Counted from the first letter of the stretch, positions 44,907 through 53,750 are shown. The stretch is 64,000 bases of DNA from Ohtaekwangia sp035628875 (GCA_035628875.1 DASPIZ010000070.1:68922-132921), one strand, 5' to 3'. Notes: generated by a model from the sequence alone, not told the origin. Numbers and translations are program-made.

Positions 44907-45620
44907 ATGAAACTCCCCGTATTAGATGGCGTTATTGATAGAAGAATACTGATCAACTACAGGATAGATCCTGAGGTTGTAAAGTTGTTGCTACCATCTC
45001 ATTTAGAGCCCTTGGTGATAAACGGCTACGCAAGCGGTGGGGTTTGTTTATTAAGATTGAAGAATATTGGATTGAAATTCGCGCCATCGTTTCTTCGGAT
45101 AACATCTGAGAACGCTGCGCATCGGTTTCTCATTTCCTTTGAAAAGAATGGTGTTGTACACCGTGGCGTTTATATTCCGAGAAGAGATACCGACTCCATG
45201 CTGAATGTTGTACTAGCAGGAAAATTCTTTTCATGGCCACACTATCGGGCTGTATTTGCGGTGGGAGAAGGGAATGGAAAATATGCTGTTAGCATGCAAA
45301 GCAGAGATGGATATACCAGGCTCGAAGTCGACGCGCGAAGAACAGATCACTTTCCTTCAAACTCGATGTTTGATTCTTTGCTGCACGCATCCTGCAGTTT
45401 TAAGGACTGTGCCTTAGGTGTTTCACCATCAACGAAACGTTCGGAGTTCAAAACGATTAAGCTTCAAACAAAGACCTGGAATGTTACACCACTCCAGGTT
45501 CATGATTTGAAATCAAGTTACTTTGAAGACAAATCGTTATTCCCTCATGATACCATTCAATTTGATAACGCGCTGCTTATGGAAGGGGTTAGCCGTGAGT
45601 GGTTAAGTGATGACGTTTGA
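44907..45620 (+). CDS. DUF2071-like protein (second copy)
   Basis: About 237 residues from the ATG at 44907. Acetoacetate-decarboxylase-like features are RRILINYRIDPEVVKLLLP, GGVCLLRLKNIGLKF, GVYIPRRDTDSMLNVVLAGK, FFSWPHYRAVFAV and a final DTIQFDNALLMEGVSREW. The layout follows DUF2071/YqjF proteins but is far from the copy at 42905. It is the last gene of the six-gene operon. The function is unknown, and the pairing within one operon is the noteworthy fact. Confidence 0.7.
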   Translation: MKLPVLDGVIDRRILINYRIDPEVVKLLLPSHLEPLVINGYASGGVCLLRLKNIGLKFAPSFLRITSENAAHRFLISFEKNGVVHRGVYIPRRDTDSMLNVVLAGKFFSWPHYRAVFAVGEGNGKYAVSMQSRDGYTRLEVDARRTDHFPSNSMFDSLLHASCSFKDCALGVSPSTKRSEFKTIKLQTKTWNVTPLQVHDLKSSYFEDKSLFPHDTIQFDNALLMEGVSREWLSDDV

Positions 45621-45675
45621 GCATCTTTCTTTTAATTTTAGTGGATACGTTTTCCGAAGATGTGTCCCTATTTCG

Positions 45676-46296
45676 TCACCACGTTTCTCTTGTTCGTGTT
45701 ACCCACGCAAGCGAAAAGAATCGTTCGTAGGCGATGTGCTCGCTGAACGTTATCGTCTTCGCGCCGCGAGCATCTGCTTCACGAAGCGCCCAGTTAAATC
45801 TGAAGATGAAATCGCTTTGATCGAGGATTTCAGAGATGCTGCGCATGGTTGCAGCTTCAATAAATTCCCCAGTCGGTTCCAGGAAGCCAGGAAGGTGCGA
45901 AAATATCTCCTGAAAACTCGCTTCCACGTCTGGAAGACCGAGTTGATCTACCTGATTGATTACCCAAAGCAGCATCCATATAGATTCGGTACGTGAAAAT
46001 AAAATGTTCAGGTCATCTTCGGTAAAATGTGTCTTATGAAAAAAGGCTTTTTCTTGGTCAGTGGCTTTTACCCAAAGTCCTTCATGGATCAGGAAGACCA
46101 TTGCAGGTTGTCCTAAACTTGGGTCGGTAGCTATACAACTTAAATAGCTTAAGATCAGGATGCGCTCAGCAACTTCTTTCGGCGATCGTAAAGTGACCAT
46201 GTCTTCTTCTTCGATAGGCGGTAAGTCGTCTTCGAGGGTTATGCCAAGGGATAATAATAATTTTTCCGAGTTGTGTTTTCTTTCCAGTGCCGTCAT
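45676..46296 (-). CDS. DUF4272 protein
   Basis: The 206-residue protein matches DUF4272: VTLRSPKEVAERILILSYLS near the N terminus, then EKAFFHKTHFTEDDLNILF, SRTESIWMLLWVINQ and a C-terminal FRFNWALREADARG helix followed by HIAYERFFSLAWV. It is all alpha and soluble. The family has no known role, though such proteins often sit near polymorphic toxin or immunity-like genes. Convergent with the DUF2071 operon. Confidence 0.85.
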   Translation of the reverse strand: MTALERKHNSEKLLLSLGITLEDDLPPIEEEDMVTLRSPKEVAERILILSYLSCIATDPSLGQPAMVFLIHEGLWVKATDQEKAFFHKTHFTEDDLNILFSRTESIWMLLWVINQVDQLGLPDVEASFQEIFSHLPGFLEPTGEFIEAATMRSISEILDQSDFIFRFNWALREADARGAKTITFSEHIAYERFFSLAWVTRTRETW

Positions 46297-46395
46297 TGTT
46301 GCAAGATATGGAAATGCGGGATTGTTTCACTTAGGTGATTTGACGATTTGAATGCAGTGAACCGTCGCTCAGGATCGCAATAGACCCTCATATAT

Positions 46396-46410
46396 GTCGC
46401 TTTTACACCC
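46396..46410 (+). promoter_or_regulatory. Conserved upstream motif, copy 2
   Basis: GTCGCTTTTACACCC matches 14 of 15 bases with 39493-39507 and lies 53 bases before the VOC gene. The -7-like TAGTTTTG at 46433-46440 follows. Confidence 0.3.
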
Positions 46411-46432
46411 ACGTGAGGCCTCTGTTTTGCAG

Positions 46433-46440
46433 TAGTTTTG
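46433..46440 (+). promoter_or_regulatory. -7 element of the VOC gene
   Basis: TAGTTTTG fits TAnnTTTG and lies 22 bases before the ATG at 46463. Confidence 0.45.
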
Positions 46441-46462
46441 TTTACAACAAAAAAAAGATCCT

Positions 46463-47389
46463 ATGCAAAAGATAACACCACATTTATGGTTTGATAAGGA
46501 AGCCAAAGAAGCTGCGACGTTTTATGCAGGTGTGTTTCCCGACTCCAAGATCAACCAGGTATCAGTCATAAAAGATACACCGTCTGGTGATTGTGACATC
46601 GTATCGTTTCAGGTTTGGGGGCAGCAGTTTATGTCGATCAGTGCTGGCCCACTGTTTAAATTCAACCCTTCGATATCGTTCATCGTGAATTTTGATCCGT
46701 TGTTTTTTAAAGGATCGGCCTCACCTGCAAAGGAAGCGCGACAAAAAATGGATGCGGTGTGGGAAAGTTTGTCAGAAGGCGGCATAGTTTTGATGCCGTT
46801 GGATAAGTATCCTTTTAGCGAACGCTATGGATGGATTCAGGATAAATATGGCGTTACGTGGCAATTGATCCTCACTGAACCGCAGGGGCACCCGCGTCCG
46901 CCAATTGTTCCGTCGATTATGTTTGTCGGTGAAAACGCTGGTCGTGCTGAAGAAGCGATTAAATTTTATCTTGATGTATTTAAGGATTCGAAAATGGGAG
47001 AGGCGCATCGTTATGGCTCCAATCAACAGCCCGACACCGAAGGAACATTAATGTATGCTGACTTTAGGATTGAAGGTTGCTGGCTTGCTGCAATGGACAG
47101 TGCACAGGAACATAAGTTCAATTTCAACGAAGCAATCTCGTTATTGATCAATTGCGATACACAAAAAGAAATCGACTACTATTGGAACAAACTTTCAGCG
47201 GATCCAAAAGCAGAACAATGCGGATGGCTCAAAGATAAATTCGGACTTTCCTGGCAAGTAAATCCTTCTTCCATGGACGAGATGTTGAACGACAAAGATC
47301 CTGCGCGTGTAAAACGTGTTACGGAAGCATTCCTGAAGATGAAAAAATTTGATCTGGCGACATTGGAGAAAGCATATCAGGGTGCGTAA
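46463..47389 (+). CDS. Double-domain VOC (PhnB-like) protein
   Basis: The 308-residue protein holds two PhnB-type vicinal-oxygen-chelate units, about residues 1-150 and 155-295. Each has the FYAGVFPDSK or FYLDVFKDSK opening, a YGWIQDKYGVTWQL or CGWLKDKFGLSWQV core and LMPLDKYPFSE- or LINCDTQKE-type middle parts. The PhnB branch usually lacks a complete metal triad and its reaction is unknown. Both halves are full length. Its terminator is at 47401-47443. Confidence 0.88.
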   Translation: MQKITPHLWFDKEAKEAATFYAGVFPDSKINQVSVIKDTPSGDCDIVSFQVWGQQFMSISAGPLFKFNPSISFIVNFDPLFFKGSASPAKEARQKMDAVWESLSEGGIVLMPLDKYPFSERYGWIQDKYGVTWQLILTEPQGHPRPPIVPSIMFVGENAGRAEEAIKFYLDVFKDSKMGEAHRYGSNQQPDTEGTLMYADFRIEGCWLAAMDSAQEHKFNFNEAISLLINCDTQKEIDYYWNKLSADPKAEQCGWLKDKFGLSWQVNPSSMDEMLNDKDPARVKRVTEAFLKMKKFDLATLEKAYQGA

Positions 47390-47400
47390 CCAAAGAGAAA

Positions 47401-47443
47401 AAATAAAGAGCTAATCTGAATTGAATTGGCTCTTTATTTTTTT
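47401..47443 (+). terminator. Rho-independent terminator, possibly bidirectional
   Basis: An 11-base stem (AAATAAAGAGC / GCTCTTTATTT) with a 17-base loop is followed by a T-run (TTTTTTT). It is 12 bases after the VOC stop codon and can serve the convergent winged-helix gene too. Confidence 0.85.
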
Positions 47444-47571
47444 AAGGTAACCATCGGAACGCCGTCCGCGCAGATAACAGTTATGTACTCAATTCCCAAT
47501 GTCACCGCACAAGATGTAGCAATGCCTAAATTGTGCATGCTAATCCTTTTTAATTTACTTCACGAAGTGCA

Positions 47572-48501
47572 TTAGTTGTTATTCAAAACCTCCAGCCTGT
47601 AGCCTTTACCATGTACATTTGTTATGCGAAGATCAGGGTCATTGCTTAATTTTTTTCTAAGTTTTGATATAAACATATCAAGACTGCGACCAGTGATCAC
47701 ACCCTCGTCGGTCCATACTTCCTGAATTAGTTCATCGCGTAATGTAAGGTGTCCGATATTTTTAGTGAGTAACATCAATATGCTACATTCTTTATCTGTC
47801 AATGAAATTGTTTCTTCGCCCATTTTCAAACGCTGGTAGGCGATGTCGAATACAAATTTTCCTAATGTTAGAACCGGGATGTTTTCATTTTGAATCGAAT
47901 CATGCGGCTCCACCAGCTCCGTTTTTTTAGGACCAACGTTTTTGATGATTAACACAAAAGCCAGTACCGATAAAATACCGCTGGTCAGTATAGCAATTTG
48001 TGAATTTAGAGCAGTCTGGGCTGGGATATCAGCAAAGGCAATTTCAATATTGTAGCAAGCTTTCGGCTGACTTCTGCCACCACAAGGTTTAATGCTGTTG
48101 ACCGGAGGGTTAATTTCAAATCCATAAACAACGGCTGGACTATGACATTCGTGAACCGTAACGGTGTATCTTGGTAATCCTGTTTTGTTAAGAATCAGCT
48201 GAACGATTGCAACTAATGTGTCGGGCTGAAATGCAAACTCGTTTTCAAATTCAAGCAGAAACACACGGTTGGATTTTTCGATGACAGGACGAACCACCGA
48301 AGTGGAGTCACCAGCGCGAAGAAGTAATTCATGTCCGATGGCACGCACAGCGATATTCACCCGTTTTGAAATTACTTCACCTTCCGACTTATCTGTAACG
48401 AAAGCAGCTAAAGCGAAAATAGCGCAAAGCGATACTACTATTAAAGCGAAAAGTTCAAATCCTGCACGTTTGAAGACTCGATTGGAAAAATTTACTTTCA
48501 T
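47572..48501 (-). CDS. Membrane-anchored winged-helix transcription regulator
   Basis: The 309-residue protein has a first membrane helix (about 14-35) and a periplasmic domain of about 130 residues with three cysteines (HECHSP, KPCGG, KACYN). A second helix follows (about 167-186, ILTSGILSVLAFVLIIKNV), then a C-terminal OmpR-type winged helix (about 210-305: LTDKECSILMLLTKN, VITGRSLDMFISKLRKKL, VHGKGYRL). It is a one-component membrane regulator of ToxR/CadC type but with reversed order, the DNA-binding part being last. There is no receiver domain. Its target and signal are unknown; the exported pair starting at 48584 is divergent from it. Confidence 0.85.
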   Translation of the reverse strand: MKVNFSNRVFKRAGFELFALIVVSLCAIFALAAFVTDKSEGEVISKRVNIAVRAIGHELLLRAGDSTSVVRPVIEKSNRVFLLEFENEFAFQPDTLVAIVQLILNKTGLPRYTVTVHECHSPAVVYGFEINPPVNSIKPCGGRSQPKACYNIEIAFADIPAQTALNSQIAILTSGILSVLAFVLIIKNVGPKKTELVEPHDSIQNENIPVLTLGKFVFDIAYQRLKMGEETISLTDKECSILMLLTKNIGHLTLRDELIQEVWTDEGVITGRSLDMFISKLRKKLSNDPDLRITNVHGKGYRLEVLNNN

Positions 48502-48529
48502 TTACATTATTTTTACAAGCTCTTTACAC

Positions 48530-48557
48530 TTGCCGACACCTTCGATGCGTACGTTTG
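48530..48557 (+). promoter_or_regulatory. Promoter of the exported protein at 48584
   Basis: TTG (48530-48532), 17 bases, then TACGTTTG (48550-48557) is a complete Bacteroidota-type promoter. The start codon is 26 bases further on, and the winged-helix gene is divergent from it. Confidence 0.65.
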
Positions 48558-48583
48558 GTTATCAAAACCAAAGTAACTTTTTT

Positions 48584-49090
48584 ATGAGACATTTTAAACA
48601 ATCGTACATCCTATTGCTGGTACTAACGGTATTTATTAGTTCACGGACATTTGCCCAGGACTTTTTTTTCAATTTGAATTTATTTAATCAAGCAAAAAAT
48701 TCAGCCAGGGCAAAAGAGGTAATGCAAGACAACGAATACAAGAGAACCGGCTATGAGAAGGGAAACTTTTATTCGAATCCACTTATGTTGAACGGAGAGC
48801 CGTTAGACTACAATATATTTAACATTGGGTCTAAAGGGGAATTGACAGTGATTAAAGGGGCGGCGATAACCGGTAAACCAACGCAGGTTCCTTTTTACAT
48901 CTATTTGAGAAGAGGTGGAAACAAGATTGTTATCCCTGGTTACGAAACACCTGAAAAAAGCCAGACTAAAATCGATATATCGCAGATTTTACGACACGCC
49001 AAGCCAGGAGATATGCTAGTGATAGAGTCGGTCAACAAGGAAGATGGACCAGTCAAACGAGTTTTAAAATTACCTGGCGGCGGCTGCTAA
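48584..49090 (+). CDS. Exported protein of unknown function
   Basis: About 168 residues from the ATG at 48584; the frame runs further upstream but through the divergent gene. The signal peptide is MRHFKQSYILLLVLTVFISSRTFA. The mature part has a charged first helix, then short beta strands (NIGSKGELTVIKGAAITGK, PFYIYLRRGGNKIVIPG) and ends in a Gly-Gly-Gly-Cys tail. A C-terminal Cys after glycines is curious. The adjacent regulator is the natural candidate for its control. No family is recognised. Confidence 0.65.
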   Translation: MRHFKQSYILLLVLTVFISSRTFAQDFFFNLNLFNQAKNSARAKEVMQDNEYKRTGYEKGNFYSNPLMLNGEPLDYNIFNIGSKGELTVIKGAAITGKPTQVPFYIYLRRGGNKIVIPGYETPEKSQTKIDISQILRHAKPGDMLVIESVNKEDGPVKRVLKLPGGGC

Positions 49091-49099
49091 ATTAAACGC

Positions 49100-49360
49100 A
49101 TGGCAAAACCCGTCTTTGATAATAGCTTTGACTTTTCAACCATGTTCATTGCTAACAATTCTTATTTCTATTTAAACACGCATGTAAACTCATACGATGA
49201 CAATGGCAAGAATTTTATCATCACGGATTATTCTTACGACGAAGAGAGTGGTAATCTGAAGTTTAACTTCACCTATTCTTATTCAGACTATAATGATGAA
49301 ACGGTTGAGGTTTCTGGTAAAGTCAATGTAATCGTATACAGAGCGCAACTACTCGGATAA
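49100..49360 (+). CDS. Small acidic protein of unknown function
   Basis: The 86-residue product is rich in Asn, Asp, Tyr and Ser and consists of beta strands (FNFTYSYSDYNDETVEVSGK). It lies nine bases behind the exported gene, in the same frame, separated only by TAA and three codons, so it may be a second cistron. A split longer gene is less likely because the first protein ends in a regular tail. A terminator follows at 49381-49420. Confidence 0.5.
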   Translation: MAKPVFDNSFDFSTMFIANNSYFYLNTHVNSYDDNGKNFIITDYSYDEESGNLKFNFTYSYSDYNDETVEVSGKVNVIVYRAQLLG

Positions 49361-49380
49361 CAAATTTATAAAAAGCAAAT

Positions 49381-49420
49381 TAAAGAGTCCTCTGGTTAAA
49401 TAAACCGGATGGGCTCTTTA
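49381..49420 (+). terminator. Hairpin terminator
   Basis: Arms TAAAGAG...CTCTTTA with two further G-C pairs around a loop, 21 bases after the stop codon at 49360 and followed by ACTTATTTT. Confidence 0.65.
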
Positions 49421-49484
49421 CTTATTTTACCGGTAAGATTTGCTTTATTTTGAGCTCATCTAAGGATCCTGCTAGAGTAGCATC

Positions 49485-50195
49485 TTAAAAAGAAAATGGA
49501 TTCATTTCCCGTCGCTCTTTTTTCTTCTCAGCTTTCTCTTTTTTATATTGTGCTTCGTCGATCAGTTTTAGTTTCCATTTGGCTGAATTATCGTATTCGT
49601 AAGCCATGTAAAGTATATCATTTGTTGTATAAAAGCCTTTTGTAATCTTTGATACAAGGTTGGGTTCATCTTTGAAGAATTCTATGAGTTGTGCTTTTAA
49701 TTTTTTTTTGATCAGTTTCCCATCGTTTACGTATTTCAACGAGGTGCCATCGTTTTTGACGAGCTGCATCCGAAACTTTTCCTCAAACGTGGTAAATGTT
49801 GACGGCGGGTTGAATCCCGTCTGCGTCGTATGTTGCACCATTGGCGTTGAACTGTAAGTAAGAACCTGACGCTCCAGTACATCTATTCTTTTTCCGTTAG
49901 AAATTTCCTTAAAGTACCTGTTATCTAAAACCCGATAAGTAAACCGACCCAATTGAAATCCTTTGATTTCTTTTGAATTGTAACTATCCACGTTTGAATC
50001 TTTATTGTTGCGTAACCGAATTTTACGAAGTTGTTTGGAACCTTCTGTTACAAGCTTCACCTGACCGTACAAGGTGTCATTATTTACCTTTACGATATAT
50101 CCATCCATGAATCCTTCGTTGTACTGAGGAGTCTGCCCGAAAGAAAGTGTAGATGAAATCACAAGCATGGGAATAATCAGTCGATAGCGTCTCAT
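49485..50195 (-). CDS. Exported protein of unknown function
   Basis: About 236 residues from the ATG at 50195 (signal MRRYRLIIPMLVISSTLSFGQ); the longer frame up to 50384 is rejected as it has no leader. Beta-rich start GYIVKVNNDTLYGQVKLV and a middle EIKGFQLGRFTYRVLDNRYF; the tail is a very basic helix (KKEKAEKKKERREMN). The opening resembles that of the exported protein at 4504-5103, which may mark a common small exported family. No named domain. Confidence 0.65.
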   Translation of the reverse strand: MRRYRLIIPMLVISSTLSFGQTPQYNEGFMDGYIVKVNNDTLYGQVKLVTEGSKQLRKIRLRNNKDSNVDSYNSKEIKGFQLGRFTYRVLDNRYFKEISNGKRIDVLERQVLTYSSTPMVQHTTQTGFNPPSTFTTFEEKFRMQLVKNDGTSLKYVNDGKLIKKKLKAQLIEFFKDEPNLVSKITKGFYTTNDILYMAYEYDNSAKWKLKLIDEAQYKKEKAEKKKERREMNPFSF

Positions 50196-50443
50196 GCTGG
50201 TAAAATTAAGCAAATTGCTGACATCAAGATCATTAAATTCAACGTGGAGATCAGAACCAATATTGAATCCTGTTCGTAGTTTCAGCTTCTGTCTTTGGTT
50301 AGCGAAATTAACAGCATTGCGAAAACCGTTAAATAAGAAAAATACTCTTAATCTCTGACATCGTTCTAAATATGTGACGAACAAAGTAGTGATGCAATAC
50401 AGCTTTAGAACATTATTGGTTTCATTCCCCGTAGATTATCACT

Positions 50444-52279
50444 CTACTGTTTTTTAGATTTGCTTAAACACTCCTGAATTAGCTCATGAATACGTGTGTT
50501 ATGATAAACACCACGGAAACGTTCAGCGCCAGGACCATACGCAAAAACCGGTACCATTACTGCACTGTGATCATTGCTGCTAAAGTTACCATAGACTGAT
50601 CCGCTAGATATATCTCCGTCTAATATCGACAGTCCGCCAGTTTCGTGATCAGCAGTTACTATCACCAGTGTCTCCCGGTCTTCATCTGCGAATTTCAAGG
50701 CCGCCGCCACAGCCTGATCAAAATCAAGAACTTCCGTTACAACATAGCCCAGGTCATTATTATGTCCGCCCCAGTCAATTTGTGCGCCTTCCAGCAAGAT
50801 GAAAAAATCGTCAGGCTGATCCTTGAAAACTGAAAGTGTTTTTTCCAATGACGCTGATAAGAAATTGCCACGTCCTTTTAATTTCGAAATCACTGCTGCA
50901 TCATCTAACAAAACGAACTTCTCGGATGTAAAGGAATCAATGGAATCAAAATCAGTTCCTACAGCATAGCCGGATTTCATCAGTTCAGCAAATAAATCTT
51001 TACCATCCGAACGGTTTTTAAAATGCGTCTTTCCGCCACCAATCAAGATACTACTACCGCTGGTGATAAAGTCAAGTGCTATTGCTTCGCTTAAGCTTCG
51101 TTCGCTTTGATGAGCATAAAATGCCGCCGGGGTAGCATCGGTAACATCACCGTTTGAGATAATGGCACTAGCTGCGCCTGATGATTTTAATGTTTCCAAA
51201 ATGGAAGCTAAGGGATTGCCCAGTGAATCAACACCAATGAAACGATTATTGGTTTTTTTGCCTGTAGCCATAGCGGTAGCACCTGCGGCAGAATCGGTTA
51301 TATAGCTATCGGAAGCGGTTGTTATTGAGAAGCCAATATCCCGGATGTTAAAAATGCTTAAGCTTCCGAAATTTGCTGTGTAACCGCTGTAGAGTTGAGA
51401 CAATCCCATGCCATCACCAATCATTAAAATTATATTGCGTGGGGAACTGGCCCATTTCGTTTCTTCATACAAAGGCATATACGCAACTTGTTTACGTTGG
51501 CTGGTAAAAGAGCGTTGAGGAATCTGCTGGAGAAAGTTAGCCAGTAAGACAACACGATCAGTGTTAATAATATCAACGTCGAGTTCCCTCAGTTTAATCC
51601 ACGCATTTTCAAAATCAGGAGCACCCCAAAACCTGATGGGCTTTTTCTTTCTGTGTGCTTCAGCAACAATCCTTTCAATTTTCAAACGATCTGGGGCAGT
51701 TAAAACTCCTTTGCCATTCCACGAGGAATGATTGCTAAAACTTGTACTAATCAACCGAATTCTTTTTAATTGATCTGGGGTATATTCAATTCCGGGCCGA
51801 CCATCAAAATGAATAAAGTCGGGAAACGTATTCCACGTTGCAGGATCGGGCACGTCCCCGCTGATGGTGATCCATAAGGATTTGCACGCGATAAGGTCGG
51901 GATATCTTTTTAGTTCAGCTACTAATTTCGTTAATGTCGGCGCTCCCTCCGATTTTAGATCTATCATCAAAGACAACGGTTTATTGCTTTTTGGATAGGC
52001 GTTGCCCTTATTTTTATGAATCTGTTGTTGAAGCGGTTTTAGATAGAGCGAGTCTAACGTTTTATCTAAACTTATTTCCGATGGGGTATGTGCTACTACT
52101 AACTTTCCTTTGTAGAGGAAAACATCTGCTTCAATGAAATCGGCTTGTTGATGATATGCGACAAAAAAAGGAATCGATTTCTCATAGTCATTATGCGCAA
52201 AGATCATGGTCTGGGGAGACTGACCGAGCGCAGCGCTCATAACAAAGTAAGTAATGAGAGAAGTAAAGATGCGCATCAT
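50444..52279 (-). CDS. Exported phosphodiesterase-alkaline phosphatase fusion
   Basis: The 611-residue protein has a signal peptide and two catalytic halves. Residues about 24-260 form a PLC-like phosphodiesterase of the AIM6/GDPD type (H29 in AHNDY, E50 and D52 in FIEADVFL, H64 in VVAHTPSE). Residues about 283-605 form an alkaline phosphatase: D289 in IGDGMG, nucleophile S330 in TDSAAGATAMATG, the metal sites E498 (LLEGAQIDWGGH), D544-H545 (VTADHETGG) and H571. The first half would cut a phosphodiester and the second would free the phosphate. It starts at 52279 and overlaps the stop of the phosphatase gene upstream (ATGA), so both are co-translated. Confidence 0.9.
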   Translation of the reverse strand: MMRIFTSLITYFVMSAALGQSPQTMIFAHNDYEKSIPFFVAYHQQADFIEADVFLYKGKLVVAHTPSEISLDKTLDSLYLKPLQQQIHKNKGNAYPKSNKPLSLMIDLKSEGAPTLTKLVAELKRYPDLIACKSLWITISGDVPDPATWNTFPDFIHFDGRPGIEYTPDQLKRIRLISTSFSNHSSWNGKGVLTAPDRLKIERIVAEAHRKKKPIRFWGAPDFENAWIKLRELDVDIINTDRVVLLANFLQQIPQRSFTSQRKQVAYMPLYEETKWASSPRNIILMIGDGMGLSQLYSGYTANFGSLSIFNIRDIGFSITTASDSYITDSAAGATAMATGKKTNNRFIGVDSLGNPLASILETLKSSGAASAIISNGDVTDATPAAFYAHQSERSLSEAIALDFITSGSSILIGGGKTHFKNRSDGKDLFAELMKSGYAVGTDFDSIDSFTSEKFVLLDDAAVISKLKGRGNFLSASLEKTLSVFKDQPDDFFILLEGAQIDWGGHNNDLGYVVTEVLDFDQAVAAALKFADEDRETLVIVTADHETGGLSILDGDISSGSVYGNFSSNDHSAVMVPVFAYGPGAERFRGVYHNTRIHELIQECLSKSKKQ

Positions 52280-53256
52280 TTTAATTTTGATTTTTTAGGC
52301 AACGATACCGTGTATAATATATTCCCATTGAAATCGATAACCTGTACTAATGTACTGCTTTGTGTTACTGAAAATAACATAAACCCATATTCGGATTGGG
52401 CAAATTTACTGGTTGGTAACATCTTGACTGGTGTTCGTTCAGAGGCAGCACCCGATATAAAATGATTTATGTTTGCTGCTGTAACGATGTGTTGGAGACT
52501 ATGTTCATGACCGGCGAGATATGCGTCTACCTTGTACTTTTCAAGCAACGGTTCAATTGAGCTTCTGACAGATTTCGTGTCATGACTTTCAGACCGCCCT
52601 CCTCCGGTATAAATAGGATGGTGGCCAACGACAAACTTCCATTTAATGTTAGGCGAGGGGTTAGCAAGAAGGTTTTTAAGCCATAACTTTTGCGCCGTAG
52701 TATCCTGGTCATGAACTTTATGACCAGATCCCGAATGATAGTTTTTTATAAGCGGGGTAGTATCGATGAACGCTAAAAGAACTTGCTGTGTAGTGTCTCC
52801 GTTTAGATTTATAACTTTCGAGTAATAACGCGAAGGCATTTGCCACCGGCGACTGATTTTTGAATACGCAATTTGCGCCTCAGGATTGGAGCCATAGTCA
52901 TGGTTACCTAGTACCGGGTACCAATTCCATTGCAAAGAAAAATCGGTATAGATATCTTCAAAGGAATATTTCCACAGGGGATCATGTTCGCTTACCACAC
53001 CCAGTGGATAAAAATTATCTCCCGCTGAAACGATAAAATCAACACTTGCTGCCGAGGCAGTTTTGCCCATCTGTGCCGCAACTTCTTTTTGATGATCGGC
53101 ACCATTTCTTCCCCAGTCGCCCATGAGAATAAAATTTAGGGCGCTGGGATCAACCTTTAAATTATTGGCCGATAGTTTTGCGTTTTGTGCCTGAGCAAAA
53201 AATGTGGATATCGTTAATATGAGCGATAGAAAGGTTTTGATTTTACTGTATCTCAT
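52276..53256 (-). CDS. Exported purple-acid-phosphatase-like metallophosphatase
   Basis: About 326 residues from the ATG at 53256, with signal MRYSKIKTFLSLILTISTFFAQA; an ATG at 53325 gives a longer and less likely N terminus. Five metallophosphoesterase blocks are present: LMGDWGR (D47), SAGDNFY (D80), LGNHDYG (N118, H119), VVGHHPIYTGGG and LAGHEHSLQH. GDNFY with tyrosine is the purple-acid-phosphatase type with a dinuclear iron or mixed centre. It releases phosphate from monoesters and overlaps the fusion gene by four bases. Divergent from the SusC gene. Confidence 0.9.
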   Translation of the reverse strand: MRYSKIKTFLSLILTISTFFAQAQNAKLSANNLKVDPSALNFILMGDWGRNGADHQKEVAAQMGKTASAASVDFIVSAGDNFYPLGVVSEHDPLWKYSFEDIYTDFSLQWNWYPVLGNHDYGSNPEAQIAYSKISRRWQMPSRYYSKVINLNGDTTQQVLLAFIDTTPLIKNYHSGSGHKVHDQDTTAQKLWLKNLLANPSPNIKWKFVVGHHPIYTGGGRSESHDTKSVRSSIEPLLEKYKVDAYLAGHEHSLQHIVTAANINHFISGAASERTPVKMLPTSKFAQSEYGFMLFSVTQSSTLVQVIDFNGNILYTVSLPKKSKLK

Positions 53257-53750
53257 GGGTGCCAGGAATTTTAATCGATAAAAAGTTTTGTGTTTGAGCC
53301 GCAAGAAAGAATTTTTAAAATGCACCTTTTGAAACTCTTTGTTACGGTTTTATTATGCAATCCTTAAAACGAAGAGAAGCAAAATGCGACATAACTTTCG
53401 AATGAGAATAATTCTAATTCAGCTGTAACTATGCGCTGACTACTGGTTCACACGATTGAAAGGACGGTGTGGTAAAAGTGGAAATAGAAATCGAAATGTG
53501 GCTCCTAAAAATTTCATATTAAAACAAAATGAATTTATAACATTTTTCTGTGCGTGATAACATTACATTAAGTTTTGTTTATTGAACCGAGAACGCTGTG
53601 TGCTAATTCATAAAAAACTTATTACCCGATTAACTTAAGCTTAATCCAAAGTTCCATTTCACGATTTTATTTCTCTTTTACTTTGGCGCTCGTTAGGCGC
53701 GTATAGCGTCTGGCAAAAATCATTCACCCATTAACTCTTAAAAGCTTTCT
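53257..53750. other. Divergent intergenic region of the phosphatase/SusC locus
   Basis: These 494 bases hold no gene. A near-palindrome ATTAACTTAAGCTTAAT lies at 53629-53645, and TTTTACTTTGG about 40 bases after it resembles a -7 element. A long leader, AT-rich with TTAA tracts, is common in front of SusC genes. Which of these sites respond to phosphate cannot be read. Confidence 0.35.

Noticed and set aside
47434..47538. 34-codon minus-strand frame MHNLGIATSCAVTL onward
   Set aside because: Its end lies within the terminator hairpin at 47401-47443, so it is probably not a gene.
48569..49360. The exported gene and the small acidic gene as one gene split by a nonsense codon
   Set aside because: They share a frame, but the first protein ends in a natural-looking tail and the second has its own ATG. 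I kept two genes.
53629..53645. Near-palindrome ATTAACTTAAGCTTAAT as a Pho box
   Set aside because: It is attractive in a phosphate locus, but I know no Bacteroidota Pho-box consensus well enough to claim a match.
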